Made by a program: the position numbers and the translations under genes | The notes under the pieces: model-generated | Told to the model about the DNA's origin: nothing | Database searches by the model: none | The model's input: only the letters and a program-made list of their open reading frames with translations | Shown: positions 1 through 8,547 of the stretch, piece by piece | Position numbering within the stretch: position 1 is the stretch's first letter | How the letters are laid out: each line of letters begins with the position of its first letter | Assembly: GCF_003434305.1 (NCBI RefSeq) | Contig: NZ_QKKX01000002.1 | Coordinates: forward strand, 1 to 64,000 | Reading direction: 5' to 3' | DNA: 64,000 nt | Origin: Micromonospora sp. MW-13 | Lineage (GTDB): Bacteria > Actinomycetota > Actinomycetes > Mycobacteriales > Micromonosporaceae

Positions 1-63
1 CCCACCCACCCACCCACCCACCCACCCACCCACCCACCCACCCACCCACCCACCCACCCACCC
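1..63. repeat. CCCA tetranucleotide microsatellite
   Basis: About fifteen head-to-tail copies of CCCA run from the left edge. The opposite strand reads (TGGG)n, which fits a G-quadruplex motif. The array touches the palindromic element at 65-140, and GGTGGG-like runs (141-177) lie on its other side, so the two may be one repetitive unit. The true left end is outside the window. Confidence 0.9.
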
Positions 64-64
64 G

Positions 65-140
65 CGTCGATCATGGAGTCGTGGGGGTGCGCGAAGTTCG
101 CAAAGCACCCCTTTCGCCCACCTCAAGTCCATGATCGACG
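65..140. repeat. Palindromic element with 13-bp perfect inverted repeat
   Basis: The 13-mer CGTCGATCATGGA at 65-77 is repeated as an exact reverse complement at 128-140. Inside it, a second inverted pair (GGGGTGC near 84-90, GCACCCC near 105-111) allows a nested stem. The outer flanks, CCCA repeats on the left and GGTGGGG on the right, are also partly complementary. No ORF is carried. It may be a dispersed intergenic repeat or a terminator downstream of the methyltransferase at 178-957; that it recurs elsewhere in the genome is inference. Confidence 0.6.
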
Positions 141-177
141 GGTGGGGTGGGGTGGGGTCGGGGCGTGGGGTGGGGTG

Positions 178-957
178 TCAGGTGGGGGTGACGGTGGGCC
201 AGGGGACGGTCAGTTCGCCGAGGCGCCAGCGGCGCGGGCGGTACTCGATCGGCCAGCCCGAGGCGCGGGTCGCCGCGATCGTGTGCAGCCAGCGCTGGCG
301 GGGGCCGAAGGGGGCGTACGGGGCGGCGACCCGCCAGGCGTCGTCCAGGTCGCGCAGCAGGGCGTGGATGCGTTCGCCCGGCACGTTGCGGTGGATCAGC
401 GCCTTCGGCAGCCGCTCGGCCAGCTCGGCGGGGCTGCCCAGCGTGCTGAGCCTGGCGGCCAGGGTGAGCGTGCGGGGGCCGGCGGCGTCGACCAGCACCC
501 AGCCGCCGAGCCGGCCCAGCTCGTCGCAGGTGCCCTCGACCAGCGCCCCGCCCGGGGCCAGCCGGTCGGTGACCGTCCGCCAGGCGTCGGCGACCTCGCC
601 CTCGTCGTACTGCCGCAGCACGTTGAACGCCCGGACCAGGGCGGGCCGCAGCCCGGCCAGCTCGAACCCGCCCCGGGCGAAGGTGAGCCCCGGCGGGTCG
701 GCGGCGGGTTGGGCGGCGGCGACGCGTACCGGATCGATCTCCAACCCGACCACCCGCACGTCGGCGCGGATCCCGGCGGCGAGCCGGGCGCGCAGCTCCA
801 CGGCGGTGACCGGGGTGGCGCCGTAGCCGAGGTCGACCACCAGCGGGTCCGGCGCCGCCCGGAGGCGGTCGCCGCAGGTCTCGACGATCCAGTTGTCCAC
901 CCGGCGCAGCCGGTTGGGGTTCGTCGTGCCCCGGGTGACCACGCCCTGGGGTCGCAT
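178..957 (-). CDS. Class I SAM-dependent methyltransferase-like protein
   Basis: A 259-residue protein with a Rossmann-type glycine loop near residues 40-50 (VVDLGYGATPVT), an acidic residue ending strand beta2 (VVGLEIDP, about residue 75) and later methyltransferase-like segments. The substrate cannot be told. It lies 42 bp downstream of the SDR gene at 1000-1767 on the same strand, so the two are probably co-transcribed. The start is an ATG. It resembles conserved actinobacterial proteins found close to mshA, but that association is from memory and not testable here. Confidence 0.75.
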   Translation of the reverse strand: MRPQGVVTRGTTNPNRLRRVDNWIVETCGDRLRAAPDPLVVDLGYGATPVTAVELRARLAAGIRADVRVVGLEIDPVRVAAAQPAADPPGLTFARGGFELAGLRPALVRAFNVLRQYDEGEVADAWRTVTDRLAPGGALVEGTCDELGRLGGWVLVDAAGPRTLTLAARLSTLGSPAELAERLPKALIHRNVPGERIHALLRDLDDAWRVAAPYAPFGPRQRWLHTIAATRASGWPIEYRPRRWRLGELTVPWPTVTPT

Positions 958-999
958 CAGCGCCGCCTCCGTCCGCGGGACCGGATCACGCCGGGTGGC

Positions 1000-1767
1000 T
1001 CACGGGTTCGCCCGGTGCACCTTGTGCTGGGCGGCCTGGGCCAGCGGGCGGACCACCAGCCGGTCGACGTTCACGTGCGGCGGGCGGGTCGAGCACCAGG
1101 CGATGCAGTCGGCGACGTCCTCGGCGACCAGCGGCTCGGCCACCCCCGCGTAGACCGCCGCCGCCTGCTCGGCGTCGCCGCCGAAGCGGACCAGCCCGAA
1201 CTCGTCGGTCCGCACCATCCCCGGATCGATCTCGACGACCCGGACCGGCCGGCCGCACAGCTCCAGCCGCAGCGTGCCGGCGATCGCCGTCTGCGCGTGC
1301 TTCGCGGCGGCGTAGCCGCCGCCGCCCTCGTACACGACGAAGCCGGCGGTGGAGGAGACGACCACGATGGTGCCGGCGCCGGACGCCTCCAGCGCCGGCA
1401 GCAACGCCTGGGTGACCCGCAGGGTGCCGAGCACGTTCACGTCGTACATCCACTGCCAGTCACCCACCGAGCCGGACTCCACCGGGTCCAGCCCGCGCGC
1501 GCCCCCGGCGTTGTTGACCAGCAGGGTGACCGGGCCGGGGGCCGCGGCGGCGGCCTCGGCCAGCTTGGCGACCGACTCCGCCGAGGTGACGTCGCACGCC
1601 ACGGCGGTGGCCGCCCCGCCGGCCGCCTCGATCCCGGCGACCAGCTCGGCCAGCCGGTCGGTGCGCCGGGCGGCGGCGAGCACGTGGAACCCCTCGGTGG
1701 CCAGCCGGCGGGCGGTGGCCGCGCCGATCCCGCTGGACGCCCCGGTGACGATCGCGACGGAGGTCAT
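1000..1767 (-). CDS. Short-chain dehydrogenase/reductase (classical SDR)
   Basis: A 255-residue classical SDR, an NAD(P)-dependent oxidoreductase of unknown substrate. Visible motifs are the cofactor loop TGASSGIG (about residues 8-15), NNAG (about residues 88-91), the catalytic Ser in VVVSSTAG, and the YAAAK active-site pair. Sequence style is closest to YdfG/serine 3-dehydrogenase-like SDRs. The ATG at 1767 puts the nucleotide-binding motif at the usual distance from the N-terminus; a much longer reading frame upstream is out-of-family sequence and was discarded. First gene of a probable two-gene operon with 178-957, divergent from mshA. Confidence 0.88.
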   Translation of the reverse strand: MTSVAIVTGASSGIGAATARRLATEGFHVLAAARRTDRLAELVAGIEAAGGAATAVACDVTSAESVAKLAEAAAAAPGPVTLLVNNAGGARGLDPVESGSVGDWQWMYDVNVLGTLRVTQALLPALEASGAGTIVVVSSTAGFVVYEGGGGYAAAKHAQTAIAGTLRLELCGRPVRVVEIDPGMVRTDEFGLVRFGGDAEQAAAVYAGVAEPLVAEDVADCIAWCSTRPPHVNVDRLVVRPLAQAAQHKVHRANP

Positions 1768-1958
1768 CGGGCCATTCTCGCTCGGGCGGGCGGACCCCGT
1801 GTCGGCGGGCGGGCGCGCGGCGCCGATGAGGTCCGTCACGCCGGGGGGCCGCCGGGACGCATTTCCGATGCCCGATGGGGAAGATGACACGCGGCGCGCA
1901 GGTTGACCGAGAAGCGCCGGTCGTGCGGACGGCATCAACCGTGACAGAGGGAGCGGAC

Positions 1959-3323
1959 GTGGCGGAGTTGCACACCGGTGTCGGTCGTCAGCGAGGTACC
2001 CGGCCGTGGTCCCGGCCCCGGCGGATCGCCACCGTGTCGGTGCACACCTCACCCCTGCACCAGCCCGGTACGGGCGACGCCGGCGGGATGAACGTGTACA
2101 TCCTGGAGGTCGCCCGGCGGCTGGCCGAGGCCGGCGTCGAGGTGGAGATCTTCACCCGGGCCACCTCCGGCGACCTGCCGCCGGTGGTGGAGATGGCCCC
2201 CGGCGTGCACGTCCGGCACGTCACCGCCGGCCCCCTCGAAGGGCTGACCAAGGAGGAGCTGCCCGGCCAGCTCTGCGCGTTCACGGCCGGGGTGCTGCGG
2301 GCCGAGGCGGCCCGCCCGCCGGGCCACTACGACCTCATCCACTCCCACTACTGGCTCTCCGGGCAGGTCGGCTGGCTGGCCAAGGAGCGCTGGGGGGTGC
2401 CGCTGGTGCACACCGCGCACACCCTGGCCAAGGTGAAGAACGCCCAGCTCGCGGTGGGGGACCGGCCGGAGCCGAAGGCCCGGGTGATCGGCGAGGAGCA
2501 GGTGGTCGCCGAGGCGGACCGGCTGGTCGCCAACACCGAGGTCGAGGCCCACGACCTGCTTCACCGGTACGCCGCCGACCCGGCCCGGGTCGCCGTGGTC
2601 GAGCCCGGCGTCGACCTGGACCGGTTCCGCCCCGCCGCCGGGGACCGGCGCGCCGCGACGCTCGCCGCCCGCCGTCGGCTGGGGCTGCCCGCCGAGGGGT
2701 ACGTGGTGGCCTTCGTCGGTCGGATCCAGCCGTTGAAGGCCCCCGACGTGCTGATCCGTGCCGCCGCCGCGCTGCGTGAGCGCGACCCGCTGCTCGCCGA
2801 CGAGCTGACCGTCGTGATCGTCGGCGGCCCCAGCGGCAGCGGGCTGGACCGGCCGACCGCGCTGATCGAGCTGGCCGGCTCGCTCGGGATCGCCGACCGG
2901 GTGCGCTTCCTGCCGCCCTGCACGGGTGACGACCTGCCGGCCGTGTACCGGGCCGCCGACCTGGTCGCGGTGCCGTCGTACAACGAGTCGTTCGGGCTGG
3001 TCGCCCTGGAGGCCCAGGCGTGTGGCACGCCGGTGCTGGCCGCCGCCGTGGGCGGCCTGGTCACCGCCGTCCGGGACCAGGCCAGCGGGGTGCTGATCGA
3101 CGGCCACGACCCGGTCGACTGGGCCCGTGCGCTGGCCCGCCTGCTGCCCGACCGGGTGCGCCGGGCCACCCTGGGCCGGGGCGCCGAGCGGCACGCCCGC
3201 GACTTCTCCTGGGACCGTACGGTCGCCCACCTGCTCAAGGTGTACGGCGAGACGATCGCCGAGCACCGCGGCCGGCTGGCCGCCCAGCTCGCCGGCGACC
3301 CCGCCCTCACCTGCTCCTGGTGA
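1959..3323 (+). CDS. mshA: D-inositol-3-phosphate glycosyltransferase, mycothiol biosynthesis
   Basis: MshA transfers GlcNAc from UDP-GlcNAc to 1D-myo-inositol 3-phosphate, the first step of mycothiol synthesis. The protein is a GT-B retaining enzyme of family GT4: the N-terminal domain has [20 protein letters not shown], and the C-terminal domain has [12 protein letters not shown], the [20 protein letters not shown] donor-binding segment and GGLVTAV. The GTG at 1959 was chosen because AGAGGGAG lies 5 nt before it, giving 454 residues; a longer reading from 1875 exists but has no such site. Gene order mshA, YbjN-like, gpmA, senX3-regX3 matches Mycobacterium Rv0486-Rv0491. Confidence 0.95.
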   Translation: MAELHTGVGRQRGTRPWSRPRRIATVSVHTSPLHQPGTGDAGGMNVYILEVARRLAEAGVEVEIFTRATSGDLPPVVEMAPGVHVRHVTAGPLEGLTKEELPGQLCAFTAGVLRAEAARPPGHYDLIHSHYWLSGQVGWLAKERWGVPLVHTAHTLAKVKNAQLAVGDRPEPKARVIGEEQVVAEADRLVANTEVEAHDLLHRYAADPARVAVVEPGVDLDRFRPAAGDRRAATLAARRRLGLPAEGYVVAFVGRIQPLKAPDVLIRAAAALRERDPLLADELTVVIVGGPSGSGLDRPTALIELAGSLGIADRVRFLPPCTGDDLPAVYRAADLVAVPSYNESFGLVALEAQACGTPVLAAAVGGLVTAVRDQASGVLIDGHDPVDWARALARLLPDRVRRATLGRGAERHARDFSWDRTVAHLLKVYGETIAEHRGRLAAQLAGDPALTCSW

Positions 3324-3406
3324 GGCCGGGGGCAGGGCGCCCCGGCCATGGTCTCCGGCGCCCCTCCCGCAGGCGGCGGCCGGCCGTGGGCCGGGCGGGG
3401 CGGCCG

Positions 3407-3412
3407 TAGAGT
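3407..3412 (+). promoter_or_regulatory. -10 hexamer of a leaderless transcript (YbjN-like gene)
   Basis: TAGAGT lies 7 nt before the ATG at 3420, and no Shine-Dalgarno sequence fits in the gap, so transcription would start at or next to the start codon. No good -35 is visible. Confidence 0.5.
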
Positions 3413-3419
3413 GGGGCGG

Positions 3420-3956
3420 ATGAGCAGTGCGAAGAGCGAGGTCGCCGCCCTGATCGAGGCGGTGTGCGCCGAGCGGGAGCTGGCCGCCGAGTCCACCGGC
3501 GAGGCGTCGTACGCGGTCACCCTGCCCGGCACCCACAAGCTCAAGACGGTCTGCAACCTCGTCGTCGGCGAGCACGCGCTGCGGATCGAGGCGTTCGTGA
3601 TGCGCCAGCCGGACGAGCGGCGCGAGGAGCTGTGGGCGTGGCTGTTGCAGCGCAACGCCCGGATGTACGGGGTGTCCTTCTCCATCGACGCGGCCGGCGA
3701 CGTCTACCTGACCGGCCGGGTCAACCTCGGAGGGCTCGACGAGGCCGAGCTGGACCGGCTGCTCGGCGCGGTGCTGACCTACGCCGACGAGTCCTTCGAC
3801 ACGATGCTGGAGATCGGCTTCGGCGCCGCCATCCGGCGGGAGTGGGAGTGGCGGGTCAAGCGTGGCGAGTCGACCGCCAACCTGGCGGCGTTCGCGCACC
3901 TCTTCGAGCCGTCGTCGACGGCGCAGGTGCCGGTGGGAGGTTCGGAGCCGTCCTGA
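3420..3956 (+). CDS. YbjN domain-containing protein
   Basis: A 178-residue soluble protein of the YbjN/type III secretion-chaperone-like fold, with the typical run VTLPGTHKLKTVCNLVVGEHALRIEAFVMR and WAWLLQRNARMYGVSFSID. Biochemical role is unknown; YbjN of E. coli is a stress and motility modulator. Rv0487, next to mshA in mycobacteria, belongs to the same family, so position supports the assignment. The ATG at 3420 begins MSSAKSEVAALIEAV and appears to be read from a leaderless mRNA. Confidence 0.85.
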   Translation: MSSAKSEVAALIEAVCAERELAAESTGEASYAVTLPGTHKLKTVCNLVVGEHALRIEAFVMRQPDERREELWAWLLQRNARMYGVSFSIDAAGDVYLTGRVNLGGLDEAELDRLLGAVLTYADESFDTMLEIGFGAAIRREWEWRVKRGESTANLAAFAHLFEPSSTAQVPVGGSEPS

Positions 3957-4035
3957 CGGGTATGCCGCACCGCGCGGTGCGGCACTGGGACCGACCGTGC
4001 GCCGAGGACGGACTGTCGAGGAGCGTGAGCGTCGG

Positions 4036-5205
4036 ATGGCTCAGCGGAACAGCTCAGGTCGCGGCGGGACTGCGACCATGACGAAACGGCAGGCAGGCAA
4101 CCAGACCCCGGGCACCCCGGGGATCTCCGAGTCGGAGATCTCCCGGATGAGGGCCGACGACATCCGTGGCCAGTTGCGTCGCCGCGGCGTCTCCGGGATC
4201 TCCGCCCTGCGCAAGCCGGAACTGGTGAAGGCCCTGGCCCGGACGCTGCGCGCCGAGGGCCGCGGCGGCGCGGCGCGGGGCAGCGCCGGGCCGGCGGGCC
4301 GCGCCCGCGGCACGAAGGCCGTGGCCGGCGCGCGCAAGGCGACCGGGGGTACGCGCAAGGCGGCCCCGGCCCGGGCGAAGGCGGCTCCGGCGCGGGCGAA
4401 GGCGGCTCCGGCGCGGGCGAAGGCCACGGGAGCCAGGGCGAAGGCGGCTCCGGCGCGGGCGAAGGCGACGGGAGTCAGGGCGAAGGCGGCTCCGGCGCGG
4501 GCGAAGGCCACGGGGACCAGGGCGAAGGCGGCCCCGGCCCGGGCGAAGGCCACGGGGACCAGGGCGAAGGCGGCCCCGGCCCGGGCGAAGGCCACGGGAG
4601 CCAGGGCGAAGGCGGCTCCGGCGCGGGCCAGAGCGGCTCCCGCCCCGGCCCGGAAGGCGGCCCCGACGCGCGGGACGGCGGCGTCCGGCGCCCGGCGGGC
4701 GGCCCCCGCCGGTGCCCGGACGGCCGGCGCGAACCAGCGGCCGGCCGCCCCGGCGGCGGCCCGCCGGACGGGAACCAATCAGCGGCAGGCGCCGGCCCCG
4801 GCCGGCCGGGGCACCGCGAACCGGCCGCCGCAGGCCGCCCGGACCGGGCGTTCGACGTCCCGGTCGGCGCGGTCCTCGCAGCTCATCACGTCTCTCCAGG
4901 ACCGGCCGGAGCGCCCCGGGCGCAGCCTGGTCACCACCGACCACGACGTGATCCGGCGCTGGGCGCGGGAGCGCGGCGCACGGCCGGCCACGATCGCCGG
5001 GACCGAGCGGGAGGGCCGGGCGGGGGTGCTGACGTTCAACCTGCCGGGCTACCGGGAGAGCAGCCGGGTGCGCGAGATCACCTGGGACGAGTGGTTCCAC
5101 ACGTTCGATGTGCGCCGGCTGAACCTCATCTACCAGGAGCAGTTGCGCGACGGCCGGCAGAGCAACTTCTTCCGCACAGAGTCGCCCGATCGGGAGGACG
5201 CCTGA
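4036..5205 (+). CDS. SAP/Rho-N-like, histone-H1-like repeat protein
   Basis: A 389-residue, very basic protein in three parts. Residues about 20-70 hold a SAP/Rho N-terminal-like helix-extended-helix (SEISRMRADDIRGQLRRRG ... LRKPELVKAL). Residues about 105-235 are a low-complexity Ala/Lys/Pro/Arg array built on the unit AKAAPAR and AKATG[AVT]R, like the tails of histone H1 or bacterial Hc1-type proteins. Residues about 280-389 form a compact domain with HDVIRRWARERGARPATI and ITWDEWFHTFDV, a type usually annotated only as hypothetical. DNA or RNA binding is inferred from charge and SAP-like helices. GAGGAG lies 12 nt before the ATG at 4036; an in-frame ATG at 4078 (MTKRQAGNQT) is an equally possible start. 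Confidence 0.8.
   Translation: MAQRNSSGRGGTATMTKRQAGNQTPGTPGISESEISRMRADDIRGQLRRRGVSGISALRKPELVKALARTLRAEGRGGAARGSAGPAGRARGTKAVAGARKATGGTRKAAPARAKAAPARAKAAPARAKATGARAKAAPARAKATGVRAKAAPARAKATGTRAKAAPARAKATGTRAKAAPARAKATGARAKAAPARARAAPAPARKAAPTRGTAASGARRAAPAGARTAGANQRPAAPAAARRTGTNQRQAPAPAGRGTANRPPQAARTGRSTSRSARSSQLITSLQDRPERPGRSLVTTDHDVIRRWARERGARPATIAGTEREGRAGVLTFNLPGYRESSRVREITWDEWFHTFDVRRLNLIYQEQLRDGRQSNFFRTESPDREDA
4360..4640 (+). repeat. In-frame tandem repeats encoding AKAAPAR/AKATGxR
   Basis: Roughly 21- to 42-bp units alternate GCGAAGGCGGCTCCGGCGCG-type and GCGAAGGCCACGGG-type sequence with very little divergence between copies. All copies keep frame in the gene at 4036-5205. Such arrays expand and contract by slippage or recombination, so copy number should differ between strains. 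Confidence 0.85.
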
Positions 5206-5616
5206 GGGTTTGCGGGAATGCCCGGCGGGTAGACCCTGTTGGCTCAAGGCGAGGCCGAGAGTGCGGGTCCCGGTTCCGGACGACGGTGCTGTGACCGGCG
5301 AGACAGCCGATCCGGGTTGAATCCGCAATCTGGGCGAACTAACTTTATTGCACCGCGCCACGCTCGGAAACGTTCGGGGGAGCGGCGGATCGATCAGATC
5401 CGTGCACGGGCGAGGCGCAGGGGAACGGATGGGTCACACCGTTGGGGGACGGTGCCATCCGTGGGAACCGGCGGCGCGAGCGGGCGACGCTTACGGGGGT
5501 GAGTGTCGCCCGCCGCCGCCGGGCACGATGCGAGCGCCCACCACGACCCAGGGTCGAGGTGGGCGCTTTGCGCGTTTCTGGCCCCGGCCACAGTCGGAGC
5601 ACCGCCCACCGCCGGG
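5206..5616. other. 411-bp convergent intergenic region
   Basis: No supported gene. The region separates the H1-like gene from the convergent MFS gene. Two hairpins are visible, GCGGGCGAC/GTCGCCCGC (5480-5513) and the stronger stem at 5533-5567. The middle holds a short AT-richer stretch near 5335-5350 unusual for this genome. Confidence 0.6.
5533..5567. terminator. Bidirectional hairpin terminator
   Basis: AGCGCCCACC (5533-5542) pairs perfectly with GGTGGGCGCT (5558-5567), and the intervening GACCC/GGGTC extends the stem. It is followed by TTTG on the plus strand and lies between convergent genes. Confidence 0.6.
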
Positions 5617-6936
5617 TCAACCCGGGCCGCCGGCCCCGGCCCCGGCCCCGGCCCCAGCCGTGGTCCTGGCCAGGTGCTGTCCTTGCCCGTGCCGCAGGTC
5701 GGCGACGCGGCGTTCCCGGGGCGGGCCGGCCAGGAGGTGGCCCACGGCGGCCAGCAGACCCAGCGCGCCGACGATCAGCCAGTGCCGGTCGCCGAGATAC
5801 TGGAGGCTGAGTCCGCCCAGGGCCGGCGCGACGAACGACGCCGCCGGGAAGGCCAGGTAGAACACCGACTGGTAGCGGGCGCGCAGCTCGGGCGGGGCGA
5901 GGTCGGCGTTGATCTGCGCGTTCGGCGGGGCGGCGAGCATCGAGCCGACCGTCCAGACCACCGCGGCGGCCAGGTACGCCGGCAGCGTCCCGGCGAAGGC
6001 CAGGGCGCCGAAGCCGAGGGCGAGCAGCGCGGTCGACGTGGCGAGGACGACGTCCTTGCGGTGCCGGTCGATGAGCCGGGGCACGAAGAGCTGCCCGAGC
6101 ACGATCAGGGCTCCGCCGAGCGCCACCACCGCCCCGTACGCCGACGGCGCCAGCCCGTCCGCGCGCATCGCCAGCGGCATGATCGTCGAGGTCTGCGTGG
6201 TGAGCACGGCCAGCACGAAGGTGAGCCCGACGAAGACCAGGAACGTCCGGTCGGTGAGCGCGGTGTGCAGCCCGGGCCGGCGCGGCCCCCGGGCGCCTCC
6301 CGTCCGGGCGGTCCGCTGACCGCTCGCGGGCGGTGCGGACCGGGCGCGGGTGAGGGTCTCCGGGACCTTCCAGCCGATCACCACGGCGGCGGTCAGGGTG
6401 GCTGCCGCGTCGACCAGGAACAGCGCCAGGAAGCTCGCCTCGGCGAGCAGCCCGGCCAGCAGCGAGGCCACGGCCATACCCAGGTTGAACGCCCAGAACT
6501 GGAGGTTGAACGCGCGGGAGCGGCGGTGCTCCGGCACCACGTCGACGATCGCGGCGACGAAGGCCGGGCTGGGCATGGAGTGCACCACCCCGACCAGGGC
6601 GGCCAGCGCGGCGATGGCGGCCAGGTGCCGGCTGAAGGCCAGCCCGACCATCAGCCCGGCGGTGGCCAGGTGAGCGGCGAGCAGGGTGGCCCGCCGTCCC
6701 CACCGGTCGGCCAGCACCCCGCCGAGCAGCACGCCGCCCGCCCCGCCGGCCCCGTACGCCCCGACCACCGTGCCGGCCAGGGCGGCGCTCGCCCCGCGCC
6801 CCTCGGTCAGGTAGAGCGGCAGGAAGAGCATGGCGAACGCGCCGGCCCGGTTGATCAGCAGGCCCGCCCAGAGGTACCAGAACGTGGCGGGGAGACCGCC
6901 CGCGGTGTCGTGCCACCGGCGCCGCAGGGGTTGCAC
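5617..6936 (-). CDS. MFS transporter (first of a tandem pair)
   Basis: A 439-residue major facilitator protein with about 12 membrane segments, an MFS signature loop ADRWGRR after TM2, and the N-terminal phrase GGLPATFWYLWAGLLINR. Substrate unknown; proteins of this style are usually drug or metabolite exporters. The GTG at 6936 follows GGAGG by a few bases. The C-terminus is a Gly-Ala run encoded by a CCCCGG tandem repeat near 5632-5660. It shares clear sequence similarity with the MFS gene at 7113-8396, from which it is separated by about 175 bp, so the pair probably arose by duplication. Confidence 0.85.
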   Translation of the reverse strand: MQPLRRRWHDTAGGLPATFWYLWAGLLINRAGAFAMLFLPLYLTEGRGASAALAGTVVGAYGAGGAGGVLLGGVLADRWGRRATLLAAHLATAGLMVGLAFSRHLAAIAALAALVGVVHSMPSPAFVAAIVDVVPEHRRSRAFNLQFWAFNLGMAVASLLAGLLAEASFLALFLVDAAATLTAAVVIGWKVPETLTRARSAPPASGQRTARTGGARGPRRPGLHTALTDRTFLVFVGLTFVLAVLTTQTSTIMPLAMRADGLAPSAYGAVVALGGALIVLGQLFVPRLIDRHRKDVVLATSTALLALGFGALAFAGTLPAYLAAAVVWTVGSMLAAPPNAQINADLAPPELRARYQSVFYLAFPAASFVAPALGGLSLQYLGDRHWLIVGALGLLAAVGHLLAGPPRERRVADLRHGQGQHLARTTAGAGAGAGAGGPG

Positions 6937-7112
6937 CCGACCTCCCGGTAAGGTTTGTTAACTCTTCCGGCGTAGACGGTAGGAAGTCGGGGCCCGGCGC
7001 GCCAGCGTGTCCCTGGTCACCGGGCCGGTACGGCCCGGCGGTCCCGGCCGGGCTGCGGGGCGTACCCGTCGGTGGCGGGCCCGACCGGCTCGGCGGGCGC
7101 GGTGGCCGCGGC

Positions 7113-8396
7113 CTAGGCCGCCTGCGGCGCCGGGGACCGGGGGTCGGTGGCCGGCTCGACCGGCGCGGCCGGCGGGCGCAGCGCGGCGGCCCGCCGCTCC
7201 CGGGCAGGGCCGGAGACCAGGTGGGCGACCGCCATCACCGCGCCGATCGCCGCGCAGCCCAGCCAGAGCGCGCCGTTGCCGGCCTGCTGCCGGACCAGGC
7301 CGCCGAGCAGCGGGGCGGTGGCCCCGGCGAGCTGCCAGGACAGCGAGAACACCCCCTGGTACCGGCCGCGCAGGTCGGCGGGGGAGAGTTCGGCGATCAG
7401 GGTGGAGTTGGACGGCGAGTTGAGCATCTCGCCGACGGTCCAGACCAGCACGGTCAGCGCGTAGAACCAGGCGACGTCCGCGAACGCGGTGAGCCCGAAG
7501 CCGGCCCCCATCACCACGGCGGCGAGGGCGAGCACGTGCGAGCGGCTGCGCCCCCGGATCAGCCGGGGGACGAAGAGTTGCCCGGCCACGATCAGCACCC
7601 CGTTGAGCGCGATCACCGTGCCGTAGGTCGACGGGCTCAGGCCGTCGTCGCCCATGGCGATCGGCAGCATCGAGATGTGCTGGAGGAAGACCAGCGCGCC
7701 GAGCAGGTTGAGCGCGACGAAGCCCAGGTACACCCGGTCGGTGAGGATGGTGCGCAGCGCGCCCCGGGGGCGGGCCGCCCCCGGGGCGGGTCCGACCGCG
7801 CCGGCCGGGACCCGGGTCTCCCGCACCTTGACGAAGATGACCACGGCGGTGGCCAGGGTGGTGGCCGCGTCGACCACGAACAGCAGCAGGTAGCTGGCCT
7901 CGGCGGCGAGCCCGGCGAGGATCGCGGCGCTGGCGAAGCCGAGGTTGATCGCCCAGTAGTTGAGCGAGAACGCGCGCAGCCGGTCCCGCTCCGGGACCAC
8001 GTCGATCATCATGGCGCCGAACGCCGGCCGGGCCGCCTCGGCGAACAGGCCGAGCAGCAGCGCGCCGACGGCGACCGCCCAGAGTTCCCGGGCGAAGCCG
8101 AGGGTGAGCATCATGCTCGCCGCGCCGAGGTGGGCGGTGAGCAGCGTCGGCCGCCGGCCCCACCGGTCGGCGAGCGTCCCGCCCAGCGTGGTGCCGACCG
8201 CGCCGCCGACGCCCCAGAGGCTGAGCACCAGGCCGGCCGCGAGCTCGTCGAAGCCGCGTTCCTGGGTGAGGTAGATGGCCAGGAAGACCAGGACGAACGA
8301 GCCGAGCCGGTTGATCAGGGTGCCGGTCCACAGGTACCAGAAGGTCCTCGGCAGCCCGCCGGTGGTGTCCCGGAACCAACCCCGCATCGTCCGCAC
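7113..8396 (-). CDS. MFS transporter (second of a tandem pair)
   Basis: A 427-residue MFS protein with about 12 membrane segments and the ADRWGRRP loop. Its N-terminus (DTTGGLPRTFWYLWTGTLINR) is nearly the same as that of the neighbour at 5617-6936, which supports tandem duplication followed by divergence. The start is GTG at 8396, with an in-frame ATG at 8387. It is divergent from gpmA, and an AT-rich near-palindrome at 8432-8443 in the shared upstream region may be an operator. Substrate not inferable. Confidence 0.85.
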   Translation of the reverse strand: MRTMRGWFRDTTGGLPRTFWYLWTGTLINRLGSFVLVFLAIYLTQERGFDELAAGLVLSLWGVGGAVGTTLGGTLADRWGRRPTLLTAHLGAASMMLTLGFARELWAVAVGALLLGLFAEAARPAFGAMMIDVVPERDRLRAFSLNYWAINLGFASAAILAGLAAEASYLLLFVVDAATTLATAVVIFVKVRETRVPAGAVGPAPGAARPRGALRTILTDRVYLGFVALNLLGALVFLQHISMLPIAMGDDGLSPSTYGTVIALNGVLIVAGQLFVPRLIRGRSRSHVLALAAVVMGAGFGLTAFADVAWFYALTVLVWTVGEMLNSPSNSTLIAELSPADLRGRYQGVFSLSWQLAGATAPLLGGLVRQQAGNGALWLGCAAIGAVMAVAHLVSGPARERRAAALRPPAAPVEPATDPRSPAPQAA

Positions 8397-8431
8397 GCTC
8401 GCGCCCCCGCCTCGGTAATGACCGATCTAAT

Positions 8432-8443
8432 TAAAGCGCCTTA
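8432..8443. promoter_or_regulatory. Possible operator in MFS/gpmA divergent region
   Basis: TAAAGCGCCTTA is a 12-bp palindrome with one mismatch, inside the only AT-rich stretch of the 151-bp gap between the divergent MFS gene and gpmA. A MarR- or TetR-type site is guesswork; no regulator gene is adjacent. Confidence 0.25.
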
Positions 8444-8547
8444 CAACCTAGTCCTGGCCGTGATCGCGGGTCATCAGCTTTTCCACGTGGTGGTCGTCAC
8501 CGCCGGTCCCCGCGTGTCCGCCCAGGGCGTGCGGCAGGATGATCGGC

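Noticed and set aside
1..63. CRISPR array or telomere
   Set aside because: The unit is 4 bp without spacers; no cas genes or terminal proteins are near.
82..112. tRNA-like fold near the left edge
   Set aside because: Stem lengths and lack of T-loop GGTTCGAATCC-type sequence do not fit a tRNA.
2049..3899. A 616-codon minus-strand frame across mshA and the YbjN-like gene
   Set aside because: Covers two well-supported genes; translation has no family resemblance.
5503..6951. A 482-codon plus-strand frame over the first MFS gene
   Set aside because: Hydrophilic shadow of a 12-segment membrane protein.
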